From Alistipes sp. (GTDB taxonomy: Bacteria > Bacteroidota > Bacteroidia > Bacteroidales > Rikenellaceae): a stretch of 20,958 nt of DNA. Position numbers and translations under genes: made by a program. Location: assembly GCA_020026375.1 (NCBI GenBank), contig JAHHQN010000029.1, positions 1-20,958 on the forward strand. The letters are read 5' to 3'. Below the pieces are notes generated by a model. It did not search any database. It was not told where the DNA came from and saw only the letters and a program-made list of their open reading frames with translations. Each line of letters starts with the position of its first letter. Positions within the stretch are counted from its first letter, which is position 1. Of the stretch, positions 14,584 through 20,958 are shown one piece after another.

Positions 14584-15960
14584 TTATCTCTTTGCGCCGA
14601 AGCGTCGCAGCTCGCCCGTGAGCAGCACGAAGGCCACGGCCGCAGCCAGCAGGTCGGACAGCGGCAGAGCCCACCATACGCCCCACACCCTCTCCCACGG
14701 AGTGCAGGCCCCGAAGACCTCAGGCAGCAGCAGCAGTGCCGGCAGCAGGAACAGCAGCTGGCGCGACACGGAGAGGAAGATGGCCTTGTGTGCGCGGCCG
14801 ATGCTCTGCAGGAAGTTGGAGGTGACCATCTGGAATCCGATGATGGGGAAGAACGAGAAGACAATCCGCATGCCGCGGGCGGCCAGCTCGCGCATCTCAC
14901 CGTCGGTGGTGAACCATCTGACGGCCAGATGGGGGGCCAGTTCGCCCAGCAGGAAGCCTGCCGTGGTGACCAGTGTGGCACCGGCGAGGGTGAGTTTCAA
15001 CACTTTGAGCATGCGGGTGTATTGTCCTGCGCCGTAGTTGTATCCGGCGATGGGCTGCATGCCCTGGTTGAGTCCCATCACTATCATGATGAAGATGAAC
15101 GACAGACGGTTGACAATGCCGTAGGCTCCAATCATCAGGTCGCCGCCGTAGGTCTTGAGTCCCTTGTTGACGAAGATGACCACCAGACAGGCCGCCACAT
15201 TCATGACAAAGGGCGAGAGTCCGATGGCGAGAATCTTGCAGGCAAGCCTTCCGCGCAGCCGGTAGATGCCCTCTCTGAAGCGCACGGGCTGGCCTTTGCG
15301 CGAGAGGAGTCTGAGCTGCCAGACCAGCGACACGAATTGCGACAACACGGTGGCGATGGCCGCACCGCGAATCCCCCAACCGAAGCCGTAGATGAACAGC
15401 GGATTGAGCAGTATGTTGCACACCACGGTGTTGATGGTGGCCGTCATCGACAGCCGGGGGTGTCCCGAGGCGCGCAGCACGGCATTCAGACCGATATACA
15501 TGTGGGTGATGATGTTGCCCAGCAGGATAATCTGTGCGTACTCGCGTGCGTAGCCGATGGTCAGCGGGCTGGCGCCGAAGAAGTAGAGTATCGGGTCGAG
15601 GTACCAGAGGGTGACGACGGCAAAAATCAGGCCGATAATCAGATTCAGCGACACGACATTGCCCAGCACCTTCGAGGCGGTGCGGGTGTCGCGGCGGCCG
15701 AGCAGCATCGAGATGTGTGCCGCGCCGCCCACGCTCACCAGCGACCCGAAGGCGGCCGAGAGGTTCATCAGCGGAAAAGTGAGTGCCAGACCCGATATGG
15801 CCAGCGCACCCACTCCCTGTCCGATGAATATACTGTCAATCATGTTGTAGAGCGAGGAGGAGGTCATGGCGATGATGCCGGGTACCGAGTATCTGATGAG
15901 CAGCGTTCTGATGCGCTCGCTCCCCAAATCCGATGTCGCCTCGTTCCTTACTTTACCCAT
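14584..15960 (-). CDS. MATE family efflux transporter
   Basis: This 458-residue protein has about 12 hydrophobic segments and the two-fold repeat of the MATE family, which export drugs and other organic cations using proton or sodium gradients. Family marks are YNMIDSIFIGQGVGALAISG (about residues 38-57) in the first half and MGLNQGMQPIAGYNYGAGQY (about 297-316) in the second half, close to the MepA/DinF-like branch. The ATG lies 6 bases after the cysS stop, so the two are cotranscribed. The exported substrate cannot be predicted. Its placement between two translation genes looks like operon packing rather than a functional link. Confidence 0.93.
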   Translation of the reverse strand: MGKVRNEATSDLGSERIRTLLIRYSVPGIIAMTSSSLYNMIDSIFIGQGVGALAISGLALTFPLMNLSAAFGSLVSVGGAAHISMLLGRRDTRTASKVLGNVVSLNLIIGLIFAVVTLWYLDPILYFFGASPLTIGYAREYAQIILLGNIITHMYIGLNAVLRASGHPRLSMTATINTVVCNILLNPLFIYGFGWGIRGAAIATVLSQFVSLVWQLRLLSRKGQPVRFREGIYRLRGRLACKILAIGLSPFVMNVAACLVVIFVNKGLKTYGGDLMIGAYGIVNRLSFIFIMIVMGLNQGMQPIAGYNYGAGQYTRMLKVLKLTLAGATLVTTAGFLLGELAPHLAVRWFTTDGEMRELAARGMRIVFSFFPIIGFQMVTSNFLQSIGRAHKAIFLSVSRQLLFLLPALLLLPEVFGACTPWERVWGVWWALPLSDLLAAAVAFVLLTGELRRFGAKR

Positions 15961-15966
15961 GATGAT

Positions 15967-17442
15967 TTATTCGATTTCCCAATCCGAGCCGTCCTTGCGG
16001 TCCTTGACACGGATACCGGCAGCGGCCAGTCCGTCGCGGATACGGTCCGAAGCGGCCCAGTCCTTGGCGGCGCGTGCCTTCAGACGCTCCTCGAGCAGCA
16101 TCTCCACCAGCGGAGTCACATAGTCGCGGCCCGATGCGGCACCGGCGGCCTTCTCGTCGCGCAGACCCAGAATGTCGAACACATAGCGGTTGACGATGCC
16201 CTTGAGCAATTCCAGGTCTTCGGCGGTGATGGTCTGCTGACCCTCGACCAGCTGGTTGATGATGCGCACCCAGTCGAAGAGTGCCGAGATGACCATCGGC
16301 GAGTTCAAATCGTCGTCCATGGCCGTGCGGCAACGCTTCTCCAGCTCTTCGGGCTTGACGGTCGATGTGGCCGACGGCTTGACCTTTGCCAGGGCGTCGA
16401 CACCCTTCATCAGACGGTCGAGACCCTTCTCGGCAGCCTGAAGGGCTTCGTTGGAGAAGTCGAGTGTCGAGCGGTAGTGGGCCTGGAGGACGAAGAAACG
16501 TATGGTCATGGGGGTGTAGGCCTGTTCGAGCAGCTTGTGGCTGCCGGTGAACAGCTCCTCGAGGGTGATGAAGTTGCCCAGCGACTTGCCCATCTTCTGG
16601 CCGTTGATGGTCACCATGTTGTTGTGTACCCAGTAGCGGGCCGAGTCGTGGCCCAGTGCGGCGGTCGACTGTGCAATTTCGCACTCGTGGTGGGGGAACA
16701 TGAGGTCCATGCCGCCGCCGTGGATATCGAAACGCTCGCCCAGATAGCGGGTACTCATGGCCGAGCACTCCATGTGCCAGCCGGGGAAGCCGTCGCTCCA
16801 GGGCGAGGGCCAGCGCATGATGTGTTCGGGCGAGGCCTTCTTCCAGAGGGCGAAGTCGAACGAGTGGCGTTTGTCGCTCTGGCCGTCGAGTTCGCGGGTG
16901 TTCACGACGATGTCCTCGAGGTTGCGGCCCGAGAGCTTGCCGTAGTGGTATTTGGCGTTGTATTTCTCCACGTCGAAGTAGACCGAACCGTTGGAGATGT
17001 AGGCGAAGCCTGCATCGTAGATGCGCTTGACCATCTCGATCTGCTCGATGATGTGGCCCGAGGCGTGGGGTTCGATGGAGGGAGTCTCCACGTTGAGGGC
17101 CTCCATGGCCTTGTGGTAGCGCTCCGTGTAGTAGTGGGCGACCTCCATGGGCTCCAGCTGCTCGAGGCGTGCCTTCTTGGCAATCTTGTCCTCGCCCTCG
17201 TCGGCATCGTGTTCGAGATGGCCCACATCGGTGATGTTGCGCACATAGCGCACCTTGTAGCCCGAGGCCTTGAGGTAGCGGAACAGCAAATCGAAGGTTA
17301 CCGACGGACGGGCATGGCCCAGATGGGGATCGCCGTAGACTGTGGGACCGCATACATACATGCCGACACGACCTTCGACCAGAGGCTCAAACTCCTCTTT
17401 GCGGCGTGTGAGCGTATTGTAAAGTGATAATTTAGAATCCAT
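15967..17442 (-). CDS. cysS: Cysteine--tRNA ligase
   Basis: CysRS attaches cysteine to tRNA-Cys. The 491-residue class I enzyme shows the HIGH-type motif as PHLGHARPS (residues 39-47), and the second signature as KMGKS (283-287) in place of KMSKS. The four zinc ligands that select cysteine are present with the spacing of the E. coli enzyme: Cys31, Cys226, His251 and Glu255. The C-terminal DALR-like helical region and a tail ending in KDRKDGSDWEIE follow. The ATG at 17442 gives MDSKLSLYNTLTRRKEEF, the standard start. It is the first gene of the operon with MATE and prfB, and its promoter box lies 18 bases upstream. Confidence 0.98.
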   Translation of the reverse strand: MDSKLSLYNTLTRRKEEFEPLVEGRVGMYVCGPTVYGDPHLGHARPSVTFDLLFRYLKASGYKVRYVRNITDVGHLEHDADEGEDKIAKKARLEQLEPMEVAHYYTERYHKAMEALNVETPSIEPHASGHIIEQIEMVKRIYDAGFAYISNGSVYFDVEKYNAKYHYGKLSGRNLEDIVVNTRELDGQSDKRHSFDFALWKKASPEHIMRWPSPWSDGFPGWHMECSAMSTRYLGERFDIHGGGMDLMFPHHECEIAQSTAALGHDSARYWVHNNMVTINGQKMGKSLGNFITLEELFTGSHKLLEQAYTPMTIRFFVLQAHYRSTLDFSNEALQAAEKGLDRLMKGVDALAKVKPSATSTVKPEELEKRCRTAMDDDLNSPMVISALFDWVRIINQLVEGQQTITAEDLELLKGIVNRYVFDILGLRDEKAAGAASGRDYVTPLVEMLLEERLKARAAKDWAASDRIRDGLAAAGIRVKDRKDGSDWEIE

Positions 17443-17459
17443 AGTAGAAAAATTTTTGA

Positions 17460-17467
17460 CAAATTTA
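17460..17467 (-). promoter_or_regulatory. Candidate -7 box for the cysS operon (TAAATTTG)
   Basis: On the minus strand TAAATTTG (17467-17460) fits TAnnTTTG. It lies 17 bases before the ATG, so the leader would be about 10 bases. The -33 element is weak. Confidence 0.45.
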
Positions 17468-17595
17468 CGAAATTTAATCGACTTAAAGCGAATATATCGT
17501 CGAAGATTTACCTCTTAAATATAAAAAGCCGCGGTGTCGGGGGTGGTGTCGGGCGGCGCAAAAATGTCAAAATCGTGTTTCTCGGGTAATAATGA

Positions 17596-17626
17596 TTGGG
17601 AAATCGGCGTTAATTCATTAATTTTG
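17596..17626 (+). promoter_or_regulatory. Bacteroidota promoter for the DUF2723 gene
   Basis: TTG (17596-17598) is followed after 20 bases by TAATTTTG (17619-17626), a good -33/-7 pair. The transcript would start near 17633, about 26 bases before the ATG. Confidence 0.68.
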
Positions 17627-17658
17627 CATTTCATAAGCGAATAAGACCCTAAACAAAT

Positions 17659-20600
17659 ATGAAATTCTTTAAATTTTGGAACAACATTACAGGCTGGGCG
17701 GTCTTTGCCATTGCGGCAATCGTCTACCTGATGACCATGGAGCCCGTTTCGAGCCTGTGGGACTGCTCCGAGTTCATCGCCACAAGCTACAAGCTGGAGG
17801 TGGGACACCCTCCCGGAGCACCGCTTTTCATGATGCTGGCACGCATCGCCACACTCTTTGCCCCCTCGCCCGAATATGTGGGCATGGCGGTCAATGCCAT
17901 GAATTCGCTGGCCAGTGCCTTCTGTATCCTTTTCCTATTCTGGACCATTACGCATCTGGCGCGCCGTTTCGTGACGCGCAACGGTGAGGAGATGACTCCC
18001 TCGACCGTGGTGGCCGTGTTGGGTTCGGGCGTGGTGGGCGCACTGGCCTACACCTTCACCGACACCTTCTGGTTCTCGGCCATCGAGGGCGAGGTCTATG
18101 CCCTCTCGTCGATGTTCACCGCGCTGGTGGTGTGGCTCATGCTCAAATGGGAGGAGGACGCCGACAACCCCCACTCCTCGAAATGGATTGTGCTGATTGC
18201 CTATCTGATGGGTCTGTCCATCGGTGTGCATATCCTCAATCTGTTGGCCATTCCCTCGCTGGTGCTGATTTACTACTTCCGCAAGACGCGGCAAATCACC
18301 CTCAAGGGCATTGTCATCGCGCTGCTTGTCGCGCTGCTGATTCTGGGCTTCATCAACGGCATCATCATTCCCTATACCGTCTATCTGGGTGCGATGGTCG
18401 ACCTGTTCTGTGTCAACGTGTTGTCGCTGCCCGTCAATCTGGGTATGGCGGTCTTCTCGCTGGCGCTCATTGCGGGTTGCGGCTGGGCCTCGTGGGTGGC
18501 GCAGAAGCGCGGCCGTCAGCTGCTCAACATCATCTTGCTGTCGGTGACCATGATTCTGGTGGGTTTCTCGTCCTACGCTTCGGTGACGATTCGTGCGGCG
18601 GCCAATCCCCCCATGAACTCCAACAACCCCAACAACCCCCACGCCCTGCTCTCGTTCCTCAACCGCGACCAGTATGGTTCGCGTCCGCTGCTCTACGGAG
18701 CCTACTATTCGGCACCTCCTTCGGGCATTGTGGAGAAAGACATCTACTATCTCGACGAGGACGGCAAGTACAAGGAGGGCAAAGTCATTCACGGCTACAC
18801 CTATGAGCCGCAGTTCATGCACTTCTTCCCCCGTATGTGGAACTATGCCAAGGGCGATGCCTACAAGGAGTGGGGAGCCTACCGCACCAAGGAGGACTAC
18901 ATGCGCGACGACAAGGGACAGATTCTGCGCGACAAGCAGGGACGTCCTATGCGCCACACGGTGCTCGACTTCGGCAAGGAGGTGACCTTCGATCCGGGCA
19001 ACGGCCAGCTGCACAAGGTGGTGGAACCCACCGCCATGGAGGACTACCACTACTTTCTGAACTATCAGTTCTCCTACATGTATCTGCGCTATTTCATGTG
19101 GAATTTCGTGGGACGTCAGAGCGACATTCAGGCCTCGACCTCGACCCTCACCGATGGCAACTGGCTGTCGGGCATCAAGTGGATTGACGAGTTGTTTGTC
19201 GGCCCGCAGGACAACCTCCCGCGCGAAATTGCCGAGAACAAGGGCCGCAATACCTACTATTTCCTGCCCTTCCTGCTGGGTCTGCTGGGTCTGGTCTACC
19301 AGCTCAACAAGGACCAGCGCAACTTCTCCATCGTCATGCTGCTCTTCATCATGACGGGTGTGGCGCTGGTGGTCTACTTCAACTCCTCGCCCAACGAACC
19401 CCGTGAGCGCGACTATGTCTACGCCGGTTCGTTCTATGCCTTCTCCATCTGGATAGGTCTGGGAGTGCTGGCCGTCCGCGACCTGGTGGCATGGCTCATG
19501 AAGCGCAGGGGTATGGCCGCATCGGCGGCAGCCTCTGTCGTGTGTCTCTCGGTACCGGCCGTTCTGGCGGCGCAGAACTGGGACGACCATGACCGCTCGG
19601 GCCGCTACTTCGCCCGTGACATCGGCTACAACTATCTGATGTCGACGCTGCCCAACTCCATCATTCTCAACTATGGCGACAACGACACCTTCCCCCTGTG
19701 GAACAATCAGGAGATTTACAACGTGCGTCCCGACGTGAGAATCATGAACACCTCCTATCTGGGTGGCGAGTGGTACATCGACGAGATGAAGACCCGCGCC
19801 AACGAGGCGGAAGGTGTGCCTTTCTCGCTGCCCAAGCACAAGTACACGATGTGCAACGACCAGATGGTGGTCTACAACCAGCTCGACCGTGCGGTGGATA
19901 TCCGCGAGGTGATGGATTTCGTGAGGAGCGACGACCCCCGCACCAAGCTGCGTATGGGCGACGGTTCGCTCGAGGATTACATTCCGGCCAAGCGCATCGC
20001 CCTGCCCGTGAACAAGGAGAACGCGCTGGCTTCGGGTATCGTGGCCGAGAAGGACCGCGACCTGATGGTCGACACCGTCTACATCAACCTCAAGCGTGAC
20101 CGTCTGGACAAGAGCCAGCTCATGCTGCTCGACATGCTGGCCAACTTCGACTGGAAGCGTCCCATCTTCATGACGCAGTTCTACATGTTCCAGGACTTCG
20201 GTCTGCTCGACTACCTCCAGTTCGACGGCTATGCCTACCGCTTCACGCCGATTCGCACGCCTGTCACTTCACCGTGGGAAATCGGACGTGTCGATGCCGA
20301 CTACACCCTTCCGCTGCTCAAGGAGGTCTTCCGCTACGGCAACCTCTCCGATCCGAAGGTCTATGTCGACCACTTCATACAGTATAACCTCATCGCTTCG
20401 CGCACCCGCGACTCGTTTGCGCGTGTGGCCAAGGAGCTGCTGAAGGAGAACCGCACCGGGGAGGCCGTCGAACTGCTCGACATGGCACTCGAGAAGTTCC
20501 CCACCTCGCAAATCCGCTTTAGCGACACCAACACCATGCCGCTGCTGGAGTGCTACTATGCCGCTGCGGCGATGGGTTCGGAGGAGGCTGCCGAGAAGGG

Positions 20601-20859
20601 TGACGCCCTGCTGCTGGAGTATGCCGACACCCTCATCGAGTATATCGACTACTACATGCAGTTTGAGGGCTGGCAGGCCGACCTTGTCTCGTCGACCATG
20701 GACGAGAAACTGGCCAACCTCGAGGACCTCTATTATCTGGCCTCCTATGCCAAGCGCAACGATGTGGTGAAGTACATCAACGACTTCTACCGCTCCTACG
20801 GCATCTCGGAGGAGAGCCTCAATCTGGCCGGCGAAGCTCCTCTCCCCTCGAAGGCGTAG
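17659..20859 (+). CDS. DUF2723 (GT117-like) membrane glycosyltransferase, probable protein O-mannosyltransferase
   Basis: This 1066-residue protein belongs to DUF2723, the family of human TMEM260, a GT-C type protein O-mannosyltransferase; Bacteroidota members are candidates for the first step of periplasmic protein O-glycosylation. The N-terminal half is a bundle of roughly ten hydrophobic segments (about residues 13-310). The first outer loop carries WDCSEF (34-39; Asp35, Glu38) and GHPPGAPLF (49-57), both typical of the family. More membrane segments lie at about 530-640. The rest (about 640-1066) is soluble, with NYGDNDTFPLWNNQ near residue 673 and a helical, TPR-like C-terminus after about 920. 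The acceptor and sugar cannot be seen from sequence. It has its own promoter and no partner gene in the window. Confidence 0.93.
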   Translation: MKFFKFWNNITGWAVFAIAAIVYLMTMEPVSSLWDCSEFIATSYKLEVGHPPGAPLFMMLARIATLFAPSPEYVGMAVNAMNSLASAFCILFLFWTITHLARRFVTRNGEEMTPSTVVAVLGSGVVGALAYTFTDTFWFSAIEGEVYALSSMFTALVVWLMLKWEEDADNPHSSKWIVLIAYLMGLSIGVHILNLLAIPSLVLIYYFRKTRQITLKGIVIALLVALLILGFINGIIIPYTVYLGAMVDLFCVNVLSLPVNLGMAVFSLALIAGCGWASWVAQKRGRQLLNIILLSVTMILVGFSSYASVTIRAAANPPMNSNNPNNPHALLSFLNRDQYGSRPLLYGAYYSAPPSGIVEKDIYYLDEDGKYKEGKVIHGYTYEPQFMHFFPRMWNYAKGDAYKEWGAYRTKEDYMRDDKGQILRDKQGRPMRHTVLDFGKEVTFDPGNGQLHKVVEPTAMEDYHYFLNYQFSYMYLRYFMWNFVGRQSDIQASTSTLTDGNWLSGIKWIDELFVGPQDNLPREIAENKGRNTYYFLPFLLGLLGLVYQLNKDQRNFSIVMLLFIMTGVALVVYFNSSPNEPRERDYVYAGSFYAFSIWIGLGVLAVRDLVAWLMKRRGMAASAAASVVCLSVPAVLAAQNWDDHDRSGRYFARDIGYNYLMSTLPNSIILNYGDNDTFPLWNNQEIYNVRPDVRIMNTSYLGGEWYIDEMKTRANEAEGVPFSLPKHKYTMCNDQMVVYNQLDRAVDIREVMDFVRSDDPRTKLRMGDGSLEDYIPAKRIALPVNKENALASGIVAEKDRDLMVDTVYINLKRDRLDKSQLMLLDMLANFDWKRPIFMTQFYMFQDFGLLDYLQFDGYAYRFTPIRTPVTSPWEIGRVDADYTLPLLKEVFRYGNLSDPKVYVDHFIQYNLIASRTRDSFARVAKELLKENRTGEAVELLDMALEKFPTSQIRFSDTNTMPLLECYYAAAAMGSEEAAEKGDALLLEYADTLIEYIDYYMQFEGWQADLVSSTMDEKLANLEDLYYLASYAKRNDVVKYINDFYRSYGISEESLNLAGEAPLPSKA

Positions 20860-20958
20860 GGGCCGCATGCCGATAATCCATACCAAAAAAGGTGACCACT
20901 TTATGGGAGGGCACTGAAAAAGTCCTTTCATAGGATAATAGGCTGATATAATCGGCAT
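20860..20958. other. Right flank after the DUF2723 gene, no gene seen
   Basis: No coding sequence and no clear intrinsic terminator are visible. The stretch holds the second 17-bp repeat copy. Bases 20868-20878 (ATGCCGATAAT) and the last 11 bases (ATAATCGGCAT) are inverted copies with one mismatch. The part right of the repeat may be inside a mobile element that continues beyond the window. Confidence 0.5.
20907..20923 (+). repeat. 17-bp terminal inverted repeat copy (right)
   Basis: GAGGGCACTGAAAAAGT is the exact reverse complement of 35-51. Both copies read outward from the gene-bearing region, followed by different sequence on each side, as for the two ends of an insertion sequence. No target duplication can be tested because the elements themselves are outside the window. 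Confidence 0.6.

Noticed and set aside
14507..14698. Longer prfB start at 14698
   Set aside because: The extension overlaps the end of the MATE gene, is Arg/Ala/Gly-rich and has no match to release factor N-termini; the ATG at 14506 fits the family.
14569..17427. Open frame of 952 codons on the plus strand opposite MATE and cysS
   Set aside because: It spans two well-recognised genes on the other strand and has the His/Gln/Glu/Gly-rich composition of an antisense shadow. No promoter or family motif supports it.
17443..17658. tRNA, riboswitch or T-box leader between cysS and the DUF2723 gene
   Set aside because: The cysS leader is only about 10 bases from the -7 box, too short for a T-box, and no cloverleaf or conserved riboswitch core could be recognised by eye.
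17935..19839. Open frame of 634 codons on the minus strand inside the DUF2723 gene
   Set aside because: It is antisense to conserved DUF2723 sequence and has shadow-like composition rich in Arg, His, Gln and Val.
1..20958. CRISPR array, toxin-antitoxin, defence island or phage genes
   Set aside because: No regularly spaced repeats and no reading frames with such features were found; all sizeable intervals are explained by housekeeping or transport genes.

Overview
The window looks like chromosomal core DNA from a Bacteroidota member of the order Bacteroidales. Three signs support this. Several genes are preceded by the Bacteroidota -7 box (TAnnTTTG), three of them with a TTG or TTTG element 19-20 bp upstream. 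Shine-Dalgarno sequences are mostly absent. The protein set fits: a Dcp-like lipoprotein, paired half-size CHR transporters and a long DUF2723 glycosyltransferase. The G/C-ending codon usage would suit a Rikenellaceae/Alistipes-like host, but that is inference. No plasmid, phage, CRISPR or rRNA/tRNA gene was seen.

Layout from left to right. (1) Positions 1-110 carry one copy of a 17-bp repeat that recurs inverted at the far right end, probably insertion-sequence ends. (2) A minus-strand pair of tandem Dcp-type M3 metallopeptidases (4432 down to 111); the upstream copy is a lipoprotein and the downstream copy has lost or never had a complete signal peptide. (3) A plus-strand operon, rsmE plus two half-length chromate-family transporters (4538-6411), ended by a strong bidirectional terminator. 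(4) A minus-strand operon (9609 down to 6534): a U32/RlhA-like protein, a class I SAM methyltransferase and a 97-residue membrane protein. (5) Plus-strand serS (9800-11071), a separately promoted 55-residue 2[4Fe-4S] ferredoxin (11126-11293), and a SulP anion transporter (11524-13230). (6) A minus-strand operon, cysS-MATE-prfB (17442 down to 13394), convergent with SulP; each side has its own terminator. (7) Plus-strand DUF2723/GT117-type membrane glycosyltransferase (17659-20859), then the second repeat copy.

Functionally, much of the window serves translation: two aminoacyl-tRNA synthetases, release factor 2, RsmE, an RlmI-like methyltransferase and an RlhA-like hydroxylase. Membrane transport (two CHR halves, SulP, MATE), envelope peptide turnover (M3 pair) and probable protein O-mannosylation (DUF2723) make up the rest. 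I found no convincing undescribed multi-gene system. The most noteworthy items are regulatory: face-to-face promoters sharing a terminator-like hairpin between the M3 pair and rsmE, an AT palindrome upstream of the SulP gene, a prfB without the programmed frameshift, and the inverted repeats at the window ends.
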